A stretch of 21,390 nucleotides of DNA from CAYYJM01 sp964471755 (GTDB taxonomy: Bacteria > Planctomycetota > Planctomycetia > Gemmatales > Gemmataceae): positions 1-21,390 of the forward strand of contig CAYYJM010000093.1 in assembly GCA_964471755.1 (NCBI GenBank). Reading direction: 5' to 3'. Both the position numbers and the translations under genes were made by a program. Shown one piece after another: positions 7,416 to 13,503 of this stretch (position 1 is its first letter; every line of letters starts with the position of its first letter). A model generated the notes under the pieces. It had not been told where the DNA came from. It did no database searches and saw nothing but the letters and a program-made list of their open reading frames with translations.

Positions 7416-8365
7416 TCCGCGTGACGACTTCGGCCCGGCTGCACTTCGGCCTGTTCGTGCCCGAGCCGGAGCCGGCTCCGTGGCTCACCTCCTCAGGTAA
7501 GGCTCTTCCTGTGCGTCGTTTCGGCGGCGTCGGCCTGATGGTCCGCGATCCGGCCCTGGTCCTGCGTGCCGAGCCGGCGACGACCTGGAGCGCGACCGGC
7601 CCCCTTGCCGATCGGGCGTTGCGTCTCGCACGTCAGATCGGCGAAACGCTCGACCATGCCGGCCCACCGCTGACCCTGACGGTCGAGCAGGCGATGCCCG
7701 CGCATGCCGGTCTGGGTTCTGGCACGCAACTCGGCCTGGCCGTGGCGAAGGTCATCTCCCTGGCGTGGAACCGCCCGGCGACACTGCTCGACCTGGCTCG
7801 CTGGTCCGGTCGCGGCCTGCGCTCGGGCATCGGCCTGCACGGCTTCGCCCAGGGCGGCTTCCTGATCGACGCCGGCAAGACCAGCCCGGACGCTCTGCCC
7901 CTCCTGCTCGCTCGCCACGACTTCCCCCAGGAGTGGTCGATCCTGTTGATCCGGCCGAAGATGCACGATCGCATGCACGGCGAGCCCGAGCGCGACGCCT
8001 TCGCCCGTCTGCCGGCGACAAGCGATGTCGCCGGCCTGTCGCGTCTGGTGCTGTTCGGGATGCTGCCAGCTCTGCTGGAACGCGACCTGCCGACGTTCGG
8101 GGAGTCTCTTTACGAATTCAACCGCAAGGCCGGCGAGGCGTTCGCTTCGGTGCAGGGTGGCCCGTATGCGAGCCGGGAACTGGCCGGGCTGATCGCGGAG
8201 TTACGGACGATGGGCCTTCCCGGCGTCGGCCAGAGCAGCTGGGGCCCGACGCTGTTCGTGGTCGCGGAGACGGAGCGGGTGGAGTGGCACCGGGAGCGGC
8301 TGACGGCTCGCGGCCTGGAGGTCCGCGTGACGAAGGGAACTAGCCACGGGACATTCGTCGGGTAA
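7412..8365 (+). CDS. Beta-ribofuranosylaminobenzene 5'-phosphate synthase (beta-RFAP synthase, GHMP superfamily)
   Basis: This 317-aa enzyme condenses 4-hydroxybenzoate or p-aminobenzoate with phosphoribosyl pyrophosphate, releasing CO2 in the latter case. It is the first committed step of tetrahydromethanopterin biosynthesis. It has the GHMP-kinase-like fold. The N-terminal strand TTSARLHFGLF (5-15) and the glycine-rich loop MPAHAGLGSGTQ (95-106) are diagnostic, and the C terminus carries GVGQSSWGPT, typical of this subfamily. Length is normal. The ORF is open further upstream, but ATG 7412 overlaps the DUF447 stop as ATGA and gives the family-standard N terminus. The enzyme implies a methanopterin-dependent formaldehyde or formate pathway elsewhere in the genome, as described for planctomycetes. 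The gene ends 27 bases before the convergent toxin gene. Confidence 0.9.
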   Translation: MIRVTTSARLHFGLFVPEPEPAPWLTSSGKALPVRRFGGVGLMVRDPALVLRAEPATTWSATGPLADRALRLARQIGETLDHAGPPLTLTVEQAMPAHAGLGSGTQLGLAVAKVISLAWNRPATLLDLARWSGRGLRSGIGLHGFAQGGFLIDAGKTSPDALPLLLARHDFPQEWSILLIRPKMHDRMHGEPERDAFARLPATSDVAGLSRLVLFGMLPALLERDLPTFGESLYEFNRKAGEAFASVQGGPYASRELAGLIAELRTMGLPGVGQSSWGPTLFVVAETERVEWHRERLTARGLEVRVTKGTSHGTFVG

Positions 8366-8392
8366 AGTTCCTCACGGGGCCGGTCTCATGGA

Positions 8393-8812
8393 TCAGTCCA
8401 TCCAGTTGTCGATTTGCAGTCCGGAGAATTGTTCGAAGTCACGACGATTCCCGGTCAGGAGCAAGGCGTTGTTGACCAGGGCGATGGCGGCGATCTTCCT
8501 GTCCATCGCGTTGACGCGAAGCGCTCGGAAAGTGTCATGGCGATTGGCGGCGGCCGTGTCGAACCGCACGATCTCGAAGGCACTGAAAAAGTCGAACAAC
8601 CCGATCAACTCATCGTATGGACGGACCTGCCGTTGCGGCTTTCGCTCCTTGGCGACGGAGGCGAGCCAGCCGCGAAACTGCTCCTCGACTGTGATGACCG
8701 TGACGCCGACCACCTCCTCGCCGACGTTACCGAGCCGGGCGGTGAGTCGGCGATAGCGCTCGGTGTCCTGGTACTTGAGGGCGGTGACGTGATCGGTGTC
8801 GAGGAGGATCAT
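8393..8812 (-). CDS. vapC: PIN-domain ribonuclease toxin, VapC-like
   Basis: The 139-aa protein is a complete PIN domain. The acidic residues that hold Mg2+ are in place: D5 in ILLDTD, E43/E44 in TVEEQF, D104 in MDRKIAA and D125 in TGNRRDF. Family members cleave tRNA, rRNA or mRNA and are held inactive by an antitoxin. Its ATG overlaps the stop of the upstream small gene (8809-8812), the usual antitoxin-first arrangement. GGAGGA lies just upstream within the end of that gene. The target RNA cannot be inferred from sequence. The pair lies between the methanopterin operon and the TIR-NB-ARC gene and could be either an independent stabilising module or part of a defence segment. Confidence 0.92.
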   Translation of the reverse strand: MILLDTDHVTALKYQDTERYRRLTARLGNVGEEVVGVTVITVEEQFRGWLASVAKERKPQRQVRPYDELIGLFDFFSAFEIVRFDTAAANRHDTFRALRVNAMDRKIAAIALVNNALLLTGNRRDFEQFSGLQIDNWMD

Positions 8813-9024
8813 GACGGCTGCGGCTCCGTTTCGTCGTCGTGATCGGCCGCGCGAATGGCCGCCCCCTCGGCGTCGATCTGTTTCTGGAAGTCGTTGCCAG
8901 TGAACATGCCGGCGACGCGACGCCAGTCCTTCTTCCGCGGCGCGGATGCGTTCTGCTGGGCGGCGAGTTGTTTCTCGATCGCCTCGATGCGTGCGGCGAG
9001 TGCTTCCAGGGTCAGTTCCGGCAT
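8809..9024 (-). CDS. Small antitoxin-like protein paired with the PIN toxin
   Basis: This 71-aa acidic protein lies directly upstream of vapC and overlaps it by four bases. Residues 4-22 form an amphipathic, probably coiled-coil helix (LEALAARIEAIEKQL). A basic linker (29-36, with RKKDW) follows, then a C-terminal acidic segment (44-71) that could wrap around the toxin. No AbrB, RHH or Phd DNA-binding fold is recognisable, so autoregulation is uncertain. The start is supported by GAGGAG at 9033-9038, 8 bases before the ATG. The antitoxin role is inferred from position, size and composition, not from a recognised family. Confidence 0.75.
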   Translation of the reverse strand: MPELTLEALAARIEAIEKQLAAQQNASAPRKKDWRRVAGMFTGNDFQKQIDAEGAAIRAADHDDETEPQPS

Positions 9025-9051
9025 GGCGTGGTCTCCTCGAAACCTGATTGG

Positions 9052-9081
9052 ATTTTAGCCGGTGAGAAGGAAACCTGCCAG
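9052..9081 (-). promoter_or_regulatory. Predicted promoter of the toxin-antitoxin pair
   Basis: On the minus strand, CTGGCA (-35, 9076-9081), an 18-bp spacer and TAAAAT (-10, 9052-9057) precede the antitoxin gene. Transcription would start near 9045, leaving a leader of about 20 bases that contains the GAGGAG ribosome site. No clear inverted-repeat operator overlaps it. Confidence 0.4.
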
Positions 9082-9175
9082 GGTTGCCGATCGGACCAGG
9101 CTGTCATTGCTGGAGTGATCCTGGTGCGCCTCCTGGCGTGAACCGGAATCGGCAGGTCGTTCTGGCTCCCTGCAC

Positions 9176-11767
9176 TCACGCCTCTCCGCTTTCCAGACGG
9201 AGTACGATCACTTCGGACCCCGAAGATCCGGCCCAGGTGCAGCCATTGAAGGTCTGGCAAGCCGCACGCACCGGGTAGCGGGCCCCGATGGCTTGTGTGC
9301 CGACATCACGAAAACGCGTGATGCCCTCGGCCCTCTCGGCGGCGATAGGACCTGGCGCGGACGGCGTTGCAGTGAACGGTACGCGGAGTGTCGCGACTTC
9401 TGCTTCGGTCGCCGGCTGGCCCGTGCTGCGGTTCCATACGATGACCCGACCGGAGTCATCCTGACTCCGCAGCAACGCGCCGTCCGGCGACCAGCTCAGC
9501 GTCCGCACCCAGTCCAGGTGCCCTTCGAGGCACGCCAGCTCGCGGCCACTGTCGCGATCCCACAGCCGTACCGTCTTGTCATTTGACCCGCTGGCCAGGA
9601 CGCGGCCGTCCGGCGACCAGCTCAGCGTCTCCACGGTTTTCTGGTGTCCTTCGAGGCAGACCAGCTCGCGGCCACTGTCGCGATCCCACAGCCGTACCGT
9701 CTTGTCATTTGACCCGCTGGCCAGGACGCGGCCGTCCGGCAAAAATGCGACAACGTTGACGTTATCCTCATGGCCCGTGCAGATCCCCCGCAAGGCTCCC
9801 CCAAGAGGAACCGCAGGGGGGCGTAGGCTGCGACACCACACGAAGTGGCCACGGCGCTCCTGCGCCGCTCGCCAGGATTCCATCCACGGGTAAAGCCGAG
9901 GCCCGGATCGCTCCCAGGGCGGCCCGTCGCTGCCCCAGCCGCCCGCCGGCGGATCGTAGTGCGGTGCCGCCTCGGGGCAGTCGTACCACCAGCAGGTGTT
10001 CCACAGGCTCTGGAACAGCGTCTCAAGATACCGCGCGAGGAACGCCATGTCGCGCCGCAGCGCCTCGTTCACCAGGCGGAGGAAGCCGCGCGTCGGCGCA
10101 TCGTCCGTGGCCGCGACCAGGGCCGCGTCGAAGTCGCCCAGCAGGTCGGCCACCACGCCGGCCGTCGCCTTCGCTTCGAGCCAGCGGTGATCGCGCACCA
10201 GCGCCGGCAGCTCGGCCGCACGGCCAGCGGCGGCCAGATGGTCCCGCAGGTACGTGAAGAAGTAGCCGTCATCCGGGCCGCTCGGCCAGCCGTCGGAACA
10301 CCGCGCCTCATAGGCCGTCAGCAGCGCGACGTGCAGCGGACGCGGCTCGGCCGTCGCTCGCCGCAGGTAGTCGTGGATCAGGTCGTGCAGCTCGAAATGC
10401 TCCCGGCCGGTCGTCGTCGTCAGCGTCAGCAGCGAGCGATCACGAAGGGTGAGCAGGAGCTTCCGCGTCGCCCAGTCGTCCCGCTGGCCGGTGTGCGCCC
10501 AGAGCGTGGCGACTGCGGCCGTCGGCGTGGCGGCGTCACGCGGAAAGACGGTCAATTCGAGGAATCGCTGCCGCTCGGCGTCCGGCAGGGCCGCGACGCT
10601 GACGTGGATCGCCTGCCAGACGCTGCGGTGGTGCGGCTCGACCGCGTGGTCGTCGTCGATGCGGTCGATGTGCGACTGCCGGAGTTGCTCGACGATGAGG
10701 CCGGCAGGCATGCCGCTTCGCAGCAGGCCGCCGCACAGGGCGACGGCCAGCGGCAGCCGACCGCACTCGGCCAGGATCGCCACGGCCTCGGCCGGCAGGG
10801 CGTCCGGACTCAGGTCGGCCGTCAGGGCCAGCAGGTGGACGGCCTCGTCGTCGGTCAGCAGGTCGAGGACGTGCTGCGGGCCGCCCAGGGAGCGGAGCAG
10901 GCCGCCGTCACGCGTCGTGATCAGCGACCGGCAGCGCGGCCCGAGTACGTCGAAGGCGTGGACGTCGAGCCGGTTCCACACGTCGTCGAGGATCAGCAGG
11001 GCGGCCTTCTCACGCATCAACTCGGCGAGCTTGCTCCGGCCCTCGTTGTCGGCGAAGGCCCCGTCGCCACCGAGCCGGCGGTGAGCCTGGCGTTGCAAAC
11101 CCGGGATGTCCGGTCTCTGGCCGACGATCAGCCAGACGATGCCGTCGGGGAACGCCTCGCGGATGCGCCGATCACGAGCCACGGCCGCGGCCAGGACCGA
11201 CTTGCCGATGCCGCCCATGCCGTGCAGGCCGACGCGGGCCGTCACGCCGCTGAGGACCACGGGGCGATCCAGGTCGGCTCGCAGCGAGGCGATCAGCGGA
11301 TCGAGCCGATCGGGCCGGGCCAGGAACCGCGGCGGCAGCGACGGCACGTCGTACGCCGTGCCCAGCGGCGGGATTGACTCGTTCAACTGGCGAACCAGGT
11401 TGGCCAGGGCGAAGGCGTAGCGGCCGTCGTCGCGGAAGTCCTCGCAGTGGACGCCGGCGAGTTCGCCCAGGACGAGCGGATAGTCACCGCGCCGCAGGAT
11501 CGGCGTGACGACCCTGTCCGTCTCCAGGGCGAACTGCCACTCCTGTCGCACGTAGTCCGAGCCGACCGCGTGCGGGCCGACGACCAGGACGACGCGATCG
11601 GCCACAGTGACGGCGTCGCGGATCTCCTGGTGGAACGTCAGCCGGCGCGAGGGCATCGACACACGGTCGAACCAGACATCGAACCCGGCGGCGACGAGGT
11701 CACGATGCAAGCGGCTCACGAAGAGTTCGTCGTCGCCCCGGCCGTAGGACAGGAAAACGCGGGTCAT
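9176..11767 (-). CDS. TIR-NB-ARC-WD40 STAND protein (bacterial NLR/APAF-1-like, putative defence sensor)
   Basis: 863 aa with four parts. The TIR domain (1-130) has box 1 VFLSYGRGDD (4-13), GFDVWFD (28-34), Glu48 in HQEIRDAV at the position of the NADase glutamate, and the GPHAVGSDYVRQEW segment (64-77). The NB-ARC STAND NTPase (about 145-480) has P-loop GMGGIGKS (183-190), Walker B LLILDDVW (257-264), TTRD (284-287), GLPL-like CGRLPLAV (335-342) and MHD-like LHDLIHDYL (460-468). A helical linker and a Trp-rich segment (585-650) follow, then WD40 repeats (about 661-786) and a C-terminal remnant (787-863). Family logic: the WD40 part senses a signal, NB-ARC oligomerises, and TIR acts, often by NAD+ cleavage in anti-phage immunity. 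That function is inference here. The gene is divergent from mnmA. Confidence 0.93.
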   Translation of the reverse strand: MTRVFLSYGRGDDELFVSRLHRDLVAAGFDVWFDRVSMPSRRLTFHQEIRDAVTVADRVVLVVGPHAVGSDYVRQEWQFALETDRVVTPILRRGDYPLVLGELAGVHCEDFRDDGRYAFALANLVRQLNESIPPLGTAYDVPSLPPRFLARPDRLDPLIASLRADLDRPVVLSGVTARVGLHGMGGIGKSVLAAAVARDRRIREAFPDGIVWLIVGQRPDIPGLQRQAHRRLGGDGAFADNEGRSKLAELMREKAALLILDDVWNRLDVHAFDVLGPRCRSLITTRDGGLLRSLGGPQHVLDLLTDDEAVHLLALTADLSPDALPAEAVAILAECGRLPLAVALCGGLLRSGMPAGLIVEQLRQSHIDRIDDDHAVEPHHRSVWQAIHVSVAALPDAERQRFLELTVFPRDAATPTAAVATLWAHTGQRDDWATRKLLLTLRDRSLLTLTTTTGREHFELHDLIHDYLRRATAEPRPLHVALLTAYEARCSDGWPSGPDDGYFFTYLRDHLAAAGRAAELPALVRDHRWLEAKATAGVVADLLGDFDAALVAATDDAPTRGFLRLVNEALRRDMAFLARYLETLFQSLWNTCWWYDCPEAAPHYDPPAGGWGSDGPPWERSGPRLYPWMESWRAAQERRGHFVWCRSLRPPAVPLGGALRGICTGHEDNVNVVAFLPDGRVLASGSNDKTVRLWDRDSGRELVCLEGHQKTVETLSWSPDGRVLASGSNDKTVRLWDRDSGRELACLEGHLDWVRTLSWSPDGALLRSQDDSGRVIVWNRSTGQPATEAEVATLRVPFTATPSAPGPIAAERAEGITRFRDVGTQAIGARYPVRAACQTFNGCTWAGSSGSEVIVLRLESGEA
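9522..9740 (-). repeat. Near-identical 126-bp tandem repeat encoding WD40 blades
   Basis: Positions 9522-9614 and 9648-9740 are offset by 126 bases and match at 91 of 93 positions, including 80 identical bases from 9535 and 9661. Each unit encodes one 42-residue WD40 repeat with the sequence core ASGSNDKTVRLWDRDSGREL. Third-position identity this high indicates recent duplication or gene conversion. Confidence 0.9.
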
Positions 11768-11912
11768 GGACGGCTCCGGTGAGGGATTCTCACACCCGAG
11801 GAGTCTAACGCGCCTGGCGGCGAGGTTGTGCGCGGAATCCGCCCGGAGGACTCGTTCGCCCGGCGGCGTGGAGGTCGGGGCGATTTCAAGATCCTGCTCC
11901 GACGCGGAAACT

Positions 11913-11942
11913 CTGCCAGACCGATGCCTGTCCTGCTATCCT
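11913..11942 (+). promoter_or_regulatory. Predicted extended -10 promoter of mnmA
   Basis: CTGCCA (-35, 11913-11918), 18-bp spacer, and TATCCT (-10, 11937-11942) preceded by TG at the extended -10 position. Transcription would start near 11949, about 24 bases before GTG 11973. This excludes the upstream ATG codons of the longer open frame. Confidence 0.4.
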
Positions 11943-11960
11943 GAAAAGGGAAGACTTTCC

Positions 11961-11975
11961 GGAGGGCCGAACGTG
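11961..11975 (+). promoter_or_regulatory. Ribosome-binding site fixing the GTG start of mnmA
   Basis: GGAGG at 11961-11965 lies 7 bases before GTG 11973. The open frame extends 207 bases further upstream, but MnmA proteins begin right at this codon, followed within 8 residues by the SGGVDSS loop. Confidence 0.75.
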
Positions 11976-13040
11976 GCGCGTGTAGTGCTGGCGATGAGCG
12001 GTGGAGTCGATAGTTCCGTGGCGGCGCTGCAGCTCCGTGAGCAGGGTCATGAGGTCATCGGCCTGTTCATGCGCACGGGCGTCCACACGGCCGAGGACCA
12101 TCGCGCCGATCGCAAGAAGGGCTGCTGCAGCGCCGTCGATGCGGCCGACGCCCGCCGCGTGGCCGACCGCCTTGACGTGCCCTTCTACGCGCTCGATTTC
12201 GAGCAGGACTTCGACCAGATCATTGACTACTTCGCCGACGAGTACCTGCGCGGCCGGACGCCGAACCCGTGCGTCGTCTGCAATAGCCGGCTCAAGTTCG
12301 GTCAACTATGGGCTTACGCCCAGCATCTCCAGGCTGACTTCATCGCCACGGGGCACTACGCCCGGACGGTGACAGTAGCCAGCGGGGCGGAACTGCACCG
12401 GGCCGTCGATCCGGGCAAGGATCAGTCCTACGTCCTGTTCGGCATTCGCCGCGAGATCCTGCCCCGCCTGCTCTTCCCGCTGGGCGGATATCACAAGGAG
12501 CAGGTGCGTGCGAGAGCCCGCGCCGCCGGACTGACCGTGGCCGACAAGCCGGATAGCGTCGAGATCTGCTTCGTGCCGGGCGGCGACCACACGACCGTGG
12601 TCCGGGAGCGTCGGCCCGACGTGGACACGTCCGGCCTGATCGTCAACGTCGAGGGCGAGGTACTCGGCGAACACGATGGCATCGACCAGTTCACGGTCGG
12701 TCAGCGCAAGGGCCTCGGCGTGGCGGCGGCATCACGTCGTTACGTCCTGAAGATCGTGCCAGAGACGGGCACCGTGGTCGTCGGCGATCGAGATGGCTTG
12801 CTGGCGTCCGGGCTGATCACGGGCGTGGTGAACTGGTTGATCGAGCCGCCGACGGAGCCGCTGGCGTGTCAGGTCAAGATCCGCTACCGGCATCCGCCGG
12901 CCGAGGCCCGGGTCGAGCCGCAGCCGGACGGCACCGCCCGGGTGACCTTCGTCGAGCCGCAGACGGGCCCGACGCCGGGCCAGGCGGCGGTGTTCTACGC
13001 CGGCACGCAGGTGCTGGGCGGCGCATGGATCGAGGGATAA
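11973..13040 (+). CDS. mnmA: tRNA-specific 2-thiouridylase MnmA
   Basis: MnmA adds sulfur to C2 of the wobble uridine (U34) in tRNA-Lys, tRNA-Glu and tRNA-Gln. It uses ATP to adenylate the base and a persulfide sulfur from the cysteine desulfurase relay. The 355-aa product has the PP-loop SGGVDSS (9-15), the nucleophile Cys100 in PNPCVVCN, and the second catalytic Cys199 in VEICF, at nearly the same positions as in E. coli. The GQRKGLG segment (243-249) begins the central and C-terminal barrels. The gene starts at GTG and is intact. It diverges from the NLR gene across a 205-bp spacer and converges on the OB-fold gene, with a twin-hairpin element between them. Confidence 0.97.
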   Translation: MARVVLAMSGGVDSSVAALQLREQGHEVIGLFMRTGVHTAEDHRADRKKGCCSAVDAADARRVADRLDVPFYALDFEQDFDQIIDYFADEYLRGRTPNPCVVCNSRLKFGQLWAYAQHLQADFIATGHYARTVTVASGAELHRAVDPGKDQSYVLFGIRREILPRLLFPLGGYHKEQVRARARAAGLTVADKPDSVEICFVPGGDHTTVVRERRPDVDTSGLIVNVEGEVLGEHDGIDQFTVGQRKGLGVAAASRRYVLKIVPETGTVVVGDRDGLLASGLITGVVNWLIEPPTEPLACQVKIRYRHPPAEARVEPQPDGTARVTFVEPQTGPTPGQAAVFYAGTQVLGGAWIEG

Positions 13041-13046
13041 GGCAAA

Positions 13047-13117
13047 GGCGAGCCCCCGGCGAAAGCCGGGGGAGGTTGCCCTGAGGGAACTCCCCCCACT
13101 TTCGTGGGGGGCTCGCC
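13047..13117. terminator. 71-bp twin-hairpin palindromic element between convergent genes
   Basis: Three nested pairings are visible. An outer 11-bp stem joins 13047-13057 to 13107-13117. A first hairpin pairs 13053-13060 with 13065-13072 around a GAAA loop. A second pairs 13092-13099 with 13104-13111 around TTTC, which is GAAA on the other strand. The central CCCTGAGGG (13080-13088) is itself palindromic. The element can therefore form either a long stem or two short ones, on both strands. It lies 6 bases after the mnmA stop and 3 bases before the OB-fold gene stop, so a bidirectional terminator or mRNA 3'-end stabiliser is likely. No T tract follows, so classical intrinsic termination is doubtful. 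Its compact symmetry also fits a dispersed planctomycete spacer repeat. Confidence 0.75.
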
Positions 13118-13120
13118 GCG

Positions 13121-13501
13121 TCACTTCACCTCCACGAGCTGGCCCGCCTTCTCGACGATGATCTCCGGCTTCTCCTTGAAGAGCTTCACCGTGCCGTAGA
13201 CCTGGAGCTTCTTGCCCCGGTAGTGGGCGGCCGGGTCGGCGATCTGGTTCTTCTTCAACTCGGCCAGGACACGTTTCGTGAGCAGGACGGTGAAGTTCTT
13301 CTCGGACTTGTGGTCGGCCTCGGTGTTCAGGAAGACCTTGTCGCCGGCCTTCGTCCGACCCGTGCTGGCGACGACGAACTCCATCGTCACGTCCTTGTTC
13401 ACCATCGTGGCGGCCCAGGTCGGTGTCAGCACCTTGTCATCCTGAGCCCCGGCCGACAGCGAGAACAGGGTCCAGACCAGCAGTCCACACAGTATCCGCA
13501 T
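13121..13501 (-). CDS. Small secreted OB-fold-like protein
   Basis: The 126-aa product starts with a signal peptide (1-20, a hydrophobic core ending in SAGAQ), so it is exported. The mature part shows the alternating strand pattern of bacterial OB-fold proteins: VTMEFVVAST (38-47), VFLNTEAD (56-63), NFTVLLT (69-75), the YRGKKLQVYGTV stretch (94-105) and PEIIVEKAGQLVEV (112-125). Such domains bind nucleic acids or small ligands, but no specific partner can be named. ATG 13501 lies two bases after the stop of the symporter gene, so the two are translationally coupled. The frame is open much further upstream, inside the symporter gene, but that part is a shadow. Function unknown. Confidence 0.85.
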   Translation of the reverse strand: MRILCGLLVWTLFSLSAGAQDDKVLTPTWAATMVNKDVTMEFVVASTGRTKAGDKVFLNTEADHKSEKNFTVLLTKRVLAELKKNQIADPAAHYRGKKLQVYGTVKLFKEKPEIIVEKAGQLVEVK

Positions 13502-13503
13502 CG

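Noticed and set aside
9845..11377. 510-aa open frame on the plus strand opposite the NLR gene
   Set aside because: It is antisense to well-supported NB-ARC motifs. Its composition (many R, Q, G, V) is what GC-rich third positions produce on the complementary strand. No domain is recognised.
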